This document shows, one piece after another, positions 9,714 to 18,300 of a stretch of 64,000 bases of DNA. The position numbers and the translations under genes are program-made. Numbering within the stretch: position 1 is the stretch's first letter; the number at the start of each line of letters is the position of its first letter. This DNA comes from an uncultured Eubacterium sp. (GTDB taxonomy: Bacteria > Bacillota > Clostridia > Peptostreptococcales > Anaerovoracaceae). The notes beneath the pieces were generated by a model. The model saw only the letters and a list, made by a program, of their open reading frames with translations. It was not told the DNA's origin and searched no databases. The DNA lies in contig UQRM01000012.1 in the NCBI GenBank assembly GCA_900543485.1, positions 9,586 through 73,585 on the forward strand, written 5' to 3'.

Positions 9714-10047
9714 GATTCGATTGACGTTATCGAAAATGCCAAAACGATGTTTTTTTGAGGTTTAATTGGCATAGCCAGCCTGATTTTCAGCTTGATCTAC
9801 TGTTTGATTGCCAAAAACAGCAATGCAGGAGCTCATTCTTGGCATGGTTATGCCAGCTTTTTCATGAAAGAATGCTAAAAACCTCAGGAAAAAAATTATT
9901 ATTTAGCATATCATCGTGAATAAAGATGATCCAAGGTAGCCATTTATGCCTAATACGTCAAAAAAAATCAGAGAATAGGCAATTTTATCGTGGCAGGCAC
10001 GTCCGCTACAGCAAATAATGCGGCGGCGGAGATTCAGTAACTGAATC
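9714..10047. repeat. Convergent intergenic region with four 35-36-nt TGCC/GGCA palindromes
   Basis: No gene is visible. Four elements of nearly constant length begin and end with complementary 6-mers: 9737-9771 (TGCCAA..TTGGCA), 9809-9844 (TGCCAA..TTGGCA), 9873-9908 (TGCTAA..TTAGCA) and 9947-9981 (TGCCTA..TAGGCA). The interiors are AT-rich and unrelated, while the ends vary in a compensatory way, so pairing or dyad symmetry rather than sequence is conserved. The region lies between the 3' ends of two genes. A related array sits at 48414-48744. Confidence 0.65.
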
Positions 10048-10644
10048 CTACTCCTCCTCTATAGTCCTGATGACGCGGCACGGATTGCCGACAGCTACGG
10101 AGTGAGGCGGAATATCTTTGGTCACGATACTTCCTGCGCCGATGACAGATCCTTTACCGATAGTGACTCCCGGCAGGACGATACAGCCGCCGCCCAGCCA
10201 GCATTCATCTTCGATCACGATAGGCTTGGATGAGACTCGGTAAGGAAGGTGGTCAGCGTGCTCGTTCTTTGAGATATCGAGGATCCTTTCGGAAGCAGGA
10301 ACAGGATGGAGCGTTCCATAAAGCTGTACTCTTGGCGCGATCATGACATTTTTCCCGATGGTGATGAGATTATCGTCGGAGAAATAACAGTCGCAATTGA
10401 TAAAGGTGTTTTCGCCTATGGTGATGTTCTCGCCGTAATTGCAGCGAAACGGCTTTTCCAGCCATACACCGTCTCCGATGGAGCCCAGCAGACTTTCCAG
10501 TATCTCCTGACGCTCTTCGTTGGCATCCGACGGTATGCTGTTGAATCTGTCTATCAAAGCTCTCGCTTCGTATCTTCGCTTCAGGAGTTGCTCGGAACGT
10601 GGATTATAATTTTCGCCGCTGAGCATTTTTTCTTTTTCTGTCAT
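10048..10644 (-). CDS. Maltose/galactoside O-acetyltransferase family, left-handed beta-helix
   Basis: 198 residues from the ATG at 10644 (AAAGGA about 11 nt upstream; an upstream in-frame ATG lacks a ribosome site). The N-terminal Mac domain (EKEKMLSGENYNP) is followed by hexapeptide repeats with the catalytic-type histidine in GTLHPVPA and C-terminal IVLPGVTIGKGSVIGAGSIVTKDIP and VAVGNPCRVIR blocks. This is the sugar O-acetyltransferase (Maa/LacA/NodL) family, which transfers acetyl from acetyl-CoA to a sugar hydroxyl. The real acceptor cannot be told from sequence. It is a single gene flanked by non-coding DNA on both sides. Confidence 0.85.
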   Translation of the reverse strand: MTEKEKMLSGENYNPRSEQLLKRRYEARALIDRFNSIPSDANEERQEILESLLGSIGDGVWLEKPFRCNYGENITIGENTFINCDCYFSDDNLITIGKNVMIAPRVQLYGTLHPVPASERILDISKNEHADHLPYRVSSKPIVIEDECWLGGGCIVLPGVTIGKGSVIGAGSIVTKDIPPHSVAVGNPCRVIRTIEEE

Positions 10645-10980
10645 TGCAAAACACATCCTTTCGTCATTATATATCATACGGCTGCCGCTATTGCCGCGCC
10701 AGCCTCGTCGTTTTGTCGAATGTTCCGATACAATTATATCACGGTTGGGCGATCACGGTGTTGAAAAAATTGATAAAGAGAAGACAACAAGGTCATAGGC
10801 GACCCAGGACAGTAAGACAAGTGGTCTGATCCCATTAACGGTCAAGGAAAACTCGATACGGTCCTGCAAAATTTCTTTTATTTACTACAACTCAGTAAAG
10901 TGATATAATAAAAAACAGTATAAGTATTTTTAAATGTGCATTGGGATAAATAAATTTTCAGTATAGAGTGGAGGTAATCA
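10645..10980. other. Intergenic region upstream of serC
   Basis: About 340 nt between the divergent acetyltransferase and serC genes. The serC promoter lies at 10881-10909. Apart from an AT-rich TATAAT-like stretch close to the acetyltransferase start on the minus strand (10666-10671), nothing else was recognised; no RNA gene or small ORF with a ribosome site was seen. Confidence 0.5.
10881..10909 (+). promoter_or_regulatory. serC promoter with serA/serC box
   Basis: TTTACT (10881-10886), 17-nt spacer, TATAAT (10904-10909). TTTAC and GTAAA form an inverted repeat separated by 9 nt, and GTAAAGTGATATAAT is nearly identical to the serA promoter at 4772-4800. Confidence 0.75.
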
Positions 10981-10981
10981 A

Positions 10982-12070
10982 ATGAGCAACGAAAGAGCGT
11001 ATAATTTCTCGGCAGGTCCGTCCATGCTGCCCCTCAGTGTCATAGAGGACGCAGCTGCAAATCTGGCCAATTATAAGGGCTGCGGTGAGTCGGTGATGGA
11101 AATGAGCCACAGGTCGGCGGAGTTCAAGGCCATCCTTGAGGACGCTGAGAAGAACCTCAGGGATATCATGAATATACCTGATAACTACAAGGTGATGTTT
11201 ATACAGGGCGGAGGTACGTTGCAGTTCGCCATGGTACCGTTGAACCTGCTCAGAAAATCCGGTAAGGCTGATTATATAATCACGGGAACGTGGGCAAAGA
11301 AGGCTGCCAAGGAAGCTGAAAAATTCGGAGATATAAAGATCGTCGCGTCGTCCGAGGAGTCGACCTTCACATACATCCCGAAGGTGAAGAGAGAGGATTT
11401 CAGACCTGACGCCGACTATGTGCATATCACGTTCAACAACACTATATACGGGACTCATTATCCGTATATCCCTGATACGGGAGATATCCCTCTTGTAGCT
11501 GATATGTCGTCCTGCATCCTTTCAGAGGAAGTGGATGTGAGCAAGTTCGGGCTCATCTACGCGGGCGTTCAGAAGAATATAGCGCCTTCCGGCATAGCTA
11601 TCGCTATCATGAGGGAAGATCTGATAGGCTTTGCAAAGGATAATGTCCCGACTTATCTGGACTATAAGATCCACGCGGACAACGGCTCCACCTACAATAC
11701 GCCTAACTGCTTCTCCATCTACATTGCGGGAGAAGTATTCAAATATATAAAGGATATGGGCGGGGTCGCCGAGATGAACAGGAGAGATGTGGCCAAGGCC
11801 AAGAAGCTTTACGATTTCATCGACAGCAGTGAGCTTTATAACTGCCCTGTCAACAAGGAAGACAGATCGCTGATGAATGTCGTTTTCGTTACAGGGGATC
11901 CTGACCTGGACAAGAAATTCGTAGCGGAAGCAAAAGCAGCTAACTTGCACAACCTCAATGGCCACAGATCCATAGGAGGCATGAGAGCCAGCATTTATAA
12001 CGCAATGCCGGAAGAAGGGGTGGATGCTCTCATCGCATTCATGAAGAAGTTCCAGGAGGAAAATAAGTAA
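10982..12070 (+). CDS. serC: Phosphoserine aminotransferase
   Basis: 362 residues. A PLP enzyme that transaminates 3-phosphohydroxypyruvate with glutamate to O-phosphoserine, the second step of serine synthesis. The N-terminus YNFSAGPSMLP is diagnostic for SerC. MFIQGGGTLQFAMVPLN and the Schiff-base lysine in YAGVQKNIAPSG (K198) are present, as is the C-terminal HRSIGGMRASIYNAMP block. GGAGG lies 7-8 nt before the ATG. Its stop overlaps the next start by one base, so it is translationally coupled to the phosphoglycerate mutase gene. Confidence 0.96.
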   Translation: MSNERAYNFSAGPSMLPLSVIEDAAANLANYKGCGESVMEMSHRSAEFKAILEDAEKNLRDIMNIPDNYKVMFIQGGGTLQFAMVPLNLLRKSGKADYIITGTWAKKAAKEAEKFGDIKIVASSEESTFTYIPKVKREDFRPDADYVHITFNNTIYGTHYPYIPDTGDIPLVADMSSCILSEEVDVSKFGLIYAGVQKNIAPSGIAIAIMREDLIGFAKDNVPTYLDYKIHADNGSTYNTPNCFSIYIAGEVFKYIKDMGGVAEMNRRDVAKAKKLYDFIDSSELYNCPVNKEDRSLMNVVFVTGDPDLDKKFVAEAKAANLHNLNGHRSIGGMRASIYNAMPEEGVDALIAFMKKFQEENK

Positions 12071-13281
12071 TGAAATATCTTATCTTGGTTCCCGATGGAG
12101 CGGGCGATGACAATATTGAGGCTCTTGGAGGAAAGACTCCTCTTGAGGTAGCTAACCTAGAGAACATAGACGAACTTGCCCACAAAGGTACGGTGGGGAT
12201 GGTCAGAACCATCCCGCCGGGGGTAGCGCCGGGAAGTGACGCGGCTAATCTCTCGGTGATGGGATACGATCCTTCCGTATATCTTACAGGAAGATCACCT
12301 CTGGAAGCGGCTAGCATCGGCATCGATATGTCGGATACCGATGTGGCTTTCAGGACCAATATCATAACTTTGACGGGGAATGGTGATTACGAAGATCTGA
12401 TAATAACCGATCATAGCTCCGGCGATATCACGACGGAGGAGGCCGATGAGTTGATAAAGGCTGTCAATGAGGCTTTCGCTGATGAAAATATCAGGTTTTA
12501 CACAGGCGTCAGCTACAGGCATTGCATGATCGTACATAACGGTTCTACGGAGTATGAGCTGACACCGCCCCATGACGTGTTGACTCAGCGAGTGGGCGAT
12601 CATCTGCCAAAGGGTGAGGGCTCGGGATTTATCACAGAGATGATGAAGAAGAGCTACGAGATATTGAAGGATCATCCTGTAAACAAGGCGAGAGAGGCAA
12701 AAGGCCTGAACCCTGCTAATTCCCTGTGGATATGGGGTCAGGGAAGAAAGCCGAGCCTGTCGTCATTTTATGACAAGTACGGTATAAAAGGAACGGCCAT
12801 TTCCGCTGTAGATCTGATAAAGGGAATAGCTATCTGTGCCGGTCTGAATTCGGTAGATGTTGAAGGGGCAACGGGAACCCTTCATACCAATTTCGATGGT
12901 AAGGCCAGAGCCGCTATCAGAGAATTCAAAAACGGAATGGATTTCGTATATATGCATTTGGAAGGCCCGGACGAATGCTCCCACCAGGGAGATATGGAAG
13001 GCAAGATAGAGTGCATGGAAAGTATAGATACCAAAGTTCTTAAACCTATCGTTGATTATTTGAGAGAAGCAGATGAGGACTTCAGAGTATTGGTGGTACC
13101 TGATCACAGAACGCCGTTGTCCATCAGGACCCATTCGGCGACTCCGGTACCGTTCGTGATATACGACAGCACTAAAGAAGAGCCTTACGACGAAAGCAAA
13201 TGCTTCTGCGAAAAATCGGGTGAGAAGGGGATGTATTTTGATAGTGGATTTGAACTCGCAGACTTTTTCTTTGAGAAGTAG
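12070..13281 (+). CDS. apgM: Cofactor-independent phosphoglycerate mutase, archaeal (ApgM) type
   Basis: 403 residues in the alkaline phosphatase superfamily. PDGAGDD at 8-14 gives metal ligands, S56 in PGSDAAN is the expected phosphoryl-accepting serine, and MHLEGPDECSHQGD and VVPDHRTPLSIRTHS are the C-terminal metal-binding blocks. It interconverts 2- and 3-phosphoglycerate, the latter being the SerA substrate, which suits an operon with serC (1-nt overlap). Some relatives next to threonine genes have been proposed as homoserine kinases; no threonine gene is nearby here, so mutase is preferred. Confidence 0.85.
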   Translation: MKYLILVPDGAGDDNIEALGGKTPLEVANLENIDELAHKGTVGMVRTIPPGVAPGSDAANLSVMGYDPSVYLTGRSPLEAASIGIDMSDTDVAFRTNIITLTGNGDYEDLIITDHSSGDITTEEADELIKAVNEAFADENIRFYTGVSYRHCMIVHNGSTEYELTPPHDVLTQRVGDHLPKGEGSGFITEMMKKSYEILKDHPVNKAREAKGLNPANSLWIWGQGRKPSLSSFYDKYGIKGTAISAVDLIKGIAICAGLNSVDVEGATGTLHTNFDGKARAAIREFKNGMDFVYMHLEGPDECSHQGDMEGKIECMESIDTKVLKPIVDYLREADEDFRVLVVPDHRTPLSIRTHSATPVPFVIYDSTKEEPYDESKCFCEKSGEKGMYFDSGFELADFFFEK

Positions 13282-14704
13282 CAACATATTAGTAAAGATC
13301 ACAGTATATGTAATGATGATGGCGCTTATCCTGGCAGGAGCGGCGCCGTCTTTTGCTGATGAAAGGGAAAATTCCGGTGAAAGTACGGAGACAGCAGCTT
13401 CCGCTGATATCGACTGGTCGGATGCTCCGTCCATAGAAGGGACTTCCGGTATCATAATGGATGCAGGCAGCGGAACTATCCTCTATGAGAAAAATGCTTA
13501 TGAACGCCGGGATCCGGCAAGCATCACGAAGATAATGACTTCTCTCATAACCTTGGAGACGCTCGATATGGATCAGGAGGTGACAGTTCCCGCTGAAGCG
13601 GTAGCTCCTGATGACAGCGGGACCAATATAGACCTGAAGGAAGGAGAGGTGCTGACTGTAGAACAGTTGTTATACGGTATGATGCTTGAATCAGGCAATG
13701 ATGCGGCGGATACCCTGGCTATAGCCATATCCGGGTCGATAGAAAGCTTTGCAGAGCTTATGAATGAGAGAGCTGCCGCCTGCGGAGCAGAGGATACGAC
13801 TTTCATCAGCGCCAGTGGCCTCAGCGAATACGGGGAGGATCATAATCTGACGACAGCTTACGATATAGCGATGATAGCGCGGGAAGCGATGAAGAACCCT
13901 GAATTTCGTCAGGTCGTGAGTACAGCCAGATATACCATACCGGCCACCAATATGTCGGACAGAAGGACGCTGAGGAATACTGATGTTTGCCTGTACGAGG
14001 AAGACGAGACAATTGAGGTGAGTGGTATCGAACGCCCATTCAAATACGATGGGACCACAGGAATCAAGACGGGATATACGGGAACAGCAGGGAATTGTTT
14101 TTGCGGCTCCGCACAGAAAGATGATACGGAGCTTATCGCCGTAAGTCTCAACTCAACATCGGAGGAGCAGCGATTCGCTGATGTGATGGCGCTGTGGGAT
14201 TACGGGTTTTCGAAATATTATACATATACAGCGGCTGCCGGTCGTCAGAACCTGGATGAATTCAGGGTATGGCAGGGGGAGAAAAGCCATGTGGCTGTAG
14301 GCATATCGGAGGATATGGACATAACCCTCAACGAAGGATATGACAGTGACAATATCACCGTGGAGGCAGTCAAGGATGACGGAGCCATAAAGGCGCCGGT
14401 GGAGAAGGGTGACAGGCTGGGACAGCTGATAGCATACGATGAAAACGGAGAAGCGGTGGCCACAGCCGATCTCGTCGCCATGGAAAGCGTGGAGAAAGGC
14501 GGTATCCTCTCATATATAGGTATTGCCGATGAGGATATAATATTTTTCGTGCTCGGGATAATCGGCATATTGATCCTTCTGATACTGATCCGGATGCTAT
14601 ACGTCAGGAGCAGACGGAAGAAGCGAAAGAGAAGACGTGCGGAACGAACAAGACATGTACGGCGCAAGGAATGGGAGAAAGAGAAAAACCCATTTGGAAA
14701 CTAA
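13238..14704 (+). CDS. D-alanyl-D-alanine carboxypeptidase (S11 penicillin-binding protein)
   Basis: About 488 residues. It trims the terminal D-Ala from peptidoglycan pentapeptides at the outer face of the membrane. Active-site motifs are SITK near residue 95, SGN in MLESGNDAA and KTG in GIKTGYTGTAG, followed by a PBP5-type C-terminal beta domain, a transmembrane span (IFFVLGIIGILILLILI) and a strongly basic cytoplasmic tail. The start is uncertain: the TTG at 13238 follows AGAAGGGG and gives the signal peptide positive residues, whereas the ATG cluster at 13313 has no ribosome site. It therefore overlaps the end of apgM by ~44 nt. Confidence 0.88.
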   Translation: MIVDLNSQTFSLRSSNILVKITVYVMMMALILAGAAPSFADERENSGESTETAASADIDWSDAPSIEGTSGIIMDAGSGTILYEKNAYERRDPASITKIMTSLITLETLDMDQEVTVPAEAVAPDDSGTNIDLKEGEVLTVEQLLYGMMLESGNDAADTLAIAISGSIESFAELMNERAAACGAEDTTFISASGLSEYGEDHNLTTAYDIAMIAREAMKNPEFRQVVSTARYTIPATNMSDRRTLRNTDVCLYEEDETIEVSGIERPFKYDGTTGIKTGYTGTAGNCFCGSAQKDDTELIAVSLNSTSEEQRFADVMALWDYGFSKYYTYTAAAGRQNLDEFRVWQGEKSHVAVGISEDMDITLNEGYDSDNITVEAVKDDGAIKAPVEKGDRLGQLIAYDENGEAVATADLVAMESVEKGGILSYIGIADEDIIFFVLGIIGILILLILIRMLYVRSRRKKRKRRRAERTRHVRRKEWEKEKNPFGN

Positions 14705-14725
14705 CTGACAGATTGATGAAATAAG

Positions 14726-16711
14726 ATGTTCGATATACAGGAAAATCTGAAAAATCTCCCGGATGGACCGGGAGTATATATGCACAAGGACAGGCTGGGC
14801 AATATCATCTATGTGGGAAAGGCTGTTTCTCTTAGAAACAGAGTGAGGCAGTACTTTCAATCCAAGAAGAACATGGCTCCCAAGGTCAGAAGCATGGTGG
14901 AGCAGATAGCGGAATTTGAGTATATTACCACAGGCAGCGAGATGGAGGCGCTGATTTTAGAGTGCAATCTCATAAAGAAGCATCGGCCTAAGTACAACAT
15001 CCTGCTGAGGGACGATAAGACATATCCATATATCAAGATAACTAACGAAGACTACCCTCGTGTCATAAAGACGAGGGTGGTGAAAAAGGATGGCGGACGT
15101 TACTTCGGCCCCTACAGCGATGCCGGGGCTGTCAACAAGATAGTGGATCTTCTCAACAGCAGCTTCGCTCTCAAGAGATGCTCGGCAGTCGCGTTTCCCA
15201 GCGGATTCAAGCCGTGTCTCAATTTTCATATAAACCAATGCAGAGGTATATGTACAGGCAGCGTCAGCAGGGAAAGCTACAGCGAGGTCGTGGAGGGTGC
15301 CAGGGACTTTCTCAACGGAAAGAACAAGAAGCTTCTGGACAGGCTCAAAAGCCTAATGGATGAGGCCGCGGAAAAGATGGAATACGAGGAAGCCGCCGTA
15401 TACAGGGATTACATAGAGGCGGCGAAGGCGCTGTCAGCGACTCAGCGGGTAGTCATACAGCACAGCAAGGATATCGATATCGTGATACCGGCAAAGGGAA
15501 CGGAAGAGACCCACATGGTGCTGTTTTTCGTCAGGGACGGAAAGCTGGTGGGGCGGGAATCGTATGAGATGGAAGCGTCTTTCGAAGAGGATAGCGGTGA
15601 ACTGATATCAGCATTTATAAATCAACATTACAGTGAATTGCCTAACTTCCCCAAAGAGATACTCCTGACGCGGATGCCGGCCGACAAAGAGCTGCTGGAA
15701 CGTTATCTGTCGGAACTGGCTGGTCATAATGTCAGCCTTGTAAAGCCGCAGAAAGGCGAAAAGAAGGCGTTAGTGGATATGGCATATAAGGATGTGCTGG
15801 AAATGGTCAAGACTATCGACGATAGGGCGGCCAATGCCAGAGAGAGACGGCGAAGCCTGGGAGCGGATATTTTCGGCATTTTAAAGGAGATGGGTGCGGT
15901 CTCAGGTGAATACGACGGGCGCGAATTCCGGGCGGAATCATATGATATATCCAATACAAATGGCGTCGATACGGTGGGCGCCATGGTGGTCTTCAACGGC
16001 CTTAAGCCTGATAAGAGCGGATACAGGAAATTCAAGATCCGGAGTGTTTACGGGCAAAACGATTATAAAGCGATGAAGGAAGTGCTGACCAGACGTTTTA
16101 GCAGAGTGTTCCAGGGAGATCCTGCTTTTGAGGTGCTGCCTGATATAATTTTCATGGACGGGGGAAAGGGCCATGTTTCCGCAGCTCTTGAAGTGATAGA
16201 CGAGACAGGGCTTGACATCCCTGTGGTAGGTATGGTCAAAGATGACAGGCACAGGACAAGAGCGCTGGTATACAGGACGGGGCGCAGAGTCGGCGCTGCA
16301 GATGGCTTGGCGGATGACCGGCCGGGTGCCGAAGAACAGGACCGGCGCGGGCTGGGACAGGATACTTCCGGCCAGGTGGACGGATATGCCGAAATATCCC
16401 TCAAGGGAAAGCCTATGCTATTCAAATACATCGGGCGCATGCAGGAGGAAGTACACAGATTTGCTATAGAATATCATCGCAGCCTGCGAAACAGGAACGC
16501 GTCCAGGTCAGTGCTGGATGATATAAAGGGTATCGGACCTGCCAGGAAAGCGGCGCTGCTTGAGCATTTCAAGAGTGTGGATGCCATCAGGGCAGCTACA
16601 GCGGAGGAGATGGAAAAGCTGCCTGAGATGAATGGCGGCGCGGCGAAGGCCGTATGGCAGTATTTTCATGGCAGGGAGACGACAACTGAGAATCGAAACA
16701 AGGAAAAATAA
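14726..16711 (+). CDS. uvrC: UvrABC system protein C
   Basis: 661 residues. It makes both incisions in nucleotide excision repair. Domains in order: GIY-YIG nuclease (GPGVYMHKD..IIYVGKA, 1-90), UVR motif (LMDEAAEKMEYEEAAVYRD, ~215), RNase H-like endonuclease (FMDGGKGHVSAALEV) and tandem helix-hairpin-helix (DDIKGIGPARKAALLEHF). Between KDDRHRTRALVY and SLKGKPMLFKYIGR there is an extra Gly/Arg/Asp-rich stretch of ~40 residues that most UvrC proteins lack. The gene lies 21 nt after the carboxypeptidase gene, and its ribosome site is weak. Confidence 0.95.
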   Translation: MFDIQENLKNLPDGPGVYMHKDRLGNIIYVGKAVSLRNRVRQYFQSKKNMAPKVRSMVEQIAEFEYITTGSEMEALILECNLIKKHRPKYNILLRDDKTYPYIKITNEDYPRVIKTRVVKKDGGRYFGPYSDAGAVNKIVDLLNSSFALKRCSAVAFPSGFKPCLNFHINQCRGICTGSVSRESYSEVVEGARDFLNGKNKKLLDRLKSLMDEAAEKMEYEEAAVYRDYIEAAKALSATQRVVIQHSKDIDIVIPAKGTEETHMVLFFVRDGKLVGRESYEMEASFEEDSGELISAFINQHYSELPNFPKEILLTRMPADKELLERYLSELAGHNVSLVKPQKGEKKALVDMAYKDVLEMVKTIDDRAANARERRRSLGADIFGILKEMGAVSGEYDGREFRAESYDISNTNGVDTVGAMVVFNGLKPDKSGYRKFKIRSVYGQNDYKAMKEVLTRRFSRVFQGDPAFEVLPDIIFMDGGKGHVSAALEVIDETGLDIPVVGMVKDDRHRTRALVYRTGRRVGAADGLADDRPGAEEQDRRGLGQDTSGQVDGYAEISLKGKPMLFKYIGRMQEEVHRFAIEYHRSLRNRNASRSVLDDIKGIGPARKAALLEHFKSVDAIRAATAEEMEKLPEMNGGAAKAVWQYFHGRETTTENRNKEK

Positions 16712-16756
16712 AAGAGGCTGCCACATCAGGTAAAAGATGTAACAGCCTCTTTTTTC
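16711..16756. terminator. Bidirectional terminator between uvrC and the APC permease gene
   Basis: AAAGAGGCTG (16711-16720) pairs with CAGCCTCTTT (16743-16752), with an inner ACATC/GATGT stem. A-rich sequence precedes it and T follows it, and the flanking genes converge. Confidence 0.9.
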
Positions 16757-16812
16757 GAAGTTTATCCTCTTTGGATTTCAGCTGGCGCTTGCAGCGGTCT
16801 GATGTCCCGCGG

Positions 16813-18225
16813 CTATTCGTTGAGATTCATGTCAGGCGGAAGCTGCCTGAAGAACTTCGTGGCAACGGCCAGGGCTATGAAGCCCAGTACCAGCCATATG
16901 ATACCGAGTATCTTCGACAGGCTGTCAAGGCTGATCCACAGGGCAGCGCAGATGACAGCGCCTATGATAGGGCAAATGAGGTATTTTACGATACCTGCTC
17001 CGTTTCGCTGTTGTCCCTTTATAAAATAATGGGAGATAACGGAGATATTTACCATTACGAAGCCCAGCAGCGCTCCGAAATTTACCAGGGAAGCGGCTGC
17101 CGACAGGTCCAGTATCATCGCCGACAGGGATATTACGGCTACGATTATAACGTTGATGGAAGGTATCTTCGTCTTTTTGTTGACGTAGCCGAATATCTTT
17201 TTAGGCAGCAGTCCGTCTCTTCCCATACCGAAGAGTATCCTTACTGCAGAAGCCTGAGATGCCACTGCTGATGCGGTGGCTCCAATGACCATCATCGCGC
17301 AGAATATGAGAGCCATCACGTTGCCCAGCACGTGGAACATGTACTCATAAGCTCCCGAATCCGGAACCTCGAAGGAATACCACGCTTCAGGCCATGCTGA
17401 CTGCATCATGTAGGACATGATGATGAAATAGCCGCCTGCCGCGAAGCAAGTGATAAGCAGCGCTCTTCCGATGGTCTTTTCTGGTTCCACCGTCTCTTCG
17501 GCAATGGTCGTTACCGAGTCGAAGCCCAGGAAAGACATACAGAGTATGGATGCTCCGGCAAATATCCCGGCCCAGCCAACATCAGGAGATGCGAACTCTT
17601 CAGGATTGAAATAGGCTGTCGTATCCAGGATCGTGCCGAGGCCGCCCCCTCCGAAGATGTATTTGAGGGAGAGGATGATAACAGCGACGACGAATACCAG
17701 CTGTACGATTATCAGCGTATTGTTGAAAACTTTAGTGAAATTCATGCCTACCAGATTCGTTATAGTCACGATGACGATGAATATACCGATCCAGGCTGTC
17801 GTAGGGATCTGCGGGATCAGTATGTTCATATAAAGACTCAGTGTGACATAGTTGAACATAGGGAGCAGTATATAGTCCAGCAGGATGCCCCAGCCGGCCA
17901 TGAATCCTACGTGGGGGTTGAGGCTTCGCTGGGTGTAAGCGTATACGGACCCTGCGATAGGGTACGCTTTTACCATGTGCCTGTAGCTCATAGCCGTGAA
18001 CATCATGGCCAGTGTGGCTACCGTATAGGTCAGAGCCAGCATTCCGTGAGTCATATTGCAGACCAGACCGTATGTACTGAATATGGTTATAGGCGCCATA
18101 TAAGCGACACCGAAGAAAACTACCGAAGGCAGCTTCATCACCCTGTTCAATTCCTGTTTATAATGGAATTTTTCAAGGCCGCTATTGGAGTTTTCGACAG
18201 CTCCGTTCTTTTCATTGATTGACAT
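16813..18225 (-). CDS. APC superfamily amino acid permease
   Basis: 470 residues with about 12 hydrophobic spans. The start at 18225 follows AAGGAG; an upstream in-frame extension has no ribosome site. The first span carries VAYMAPITIFSTYG, the consensus helix-breaking substrate site of amino acid-polyamine-organocation transporters, and SFLGFDSVTTIAEETVEPEKTIGRAL is the family signature. It moves amino acids or amines across the cytoplasmic membrane by symport or antiport. It is the last gene of a two-gene unit behind the amidohydrolase (75 nt gap), under a predicted sigma-54 promoter, so its substrate is probably the product or precursor of that enzyme. Confidence 0.88.
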   Translation of the reverse strand: MSINEKNGAVENSNSGLEKFHYKQELNRVMKLPSVVFFGVAYMAPITIFSTYGLVCNMTHGMLALTYTVATLAMMFTAMSYRHMVKAYPIAGSVYAYTQRSLNPHVGFMAGWGILLDYILLPMFNYVTLSLYMNILIPQIPTTAWIGIFIVIVTITNLVGMNFTKVFNNTLIIVQLVFVVAVIILSLKYIFGGGGLGTILDTTAYFNPEEFASPDVGWAGIFAGASILCMSFLGFDSVTTIAEETVEPEKTIGRALLITCFAAGGYFIIMSYMMQSAWPEAWYSFEVPDSGAYEYMFHVLGNVMALIFCAMMVIGATASAVASQASAVRILFGMGRDGLLPKKIFGYVNKKTKIPSINVIIVAVISLSAMILDLSAAASLVNFGALLGFVMVNISVISHYFIKGQQRNGAGIVKYLICPIIGAVICAALWISLDSLSKILGIIWLVLGFIALAVATKFFRQLPPDMNLNE

Positions 18226-18300
18226 CGTTATTCTCCTTTTCAGAAAATGATAATAAGTACGATTGCGACAGATACGGCGGTCGGCCGCCATATTGAAAAA

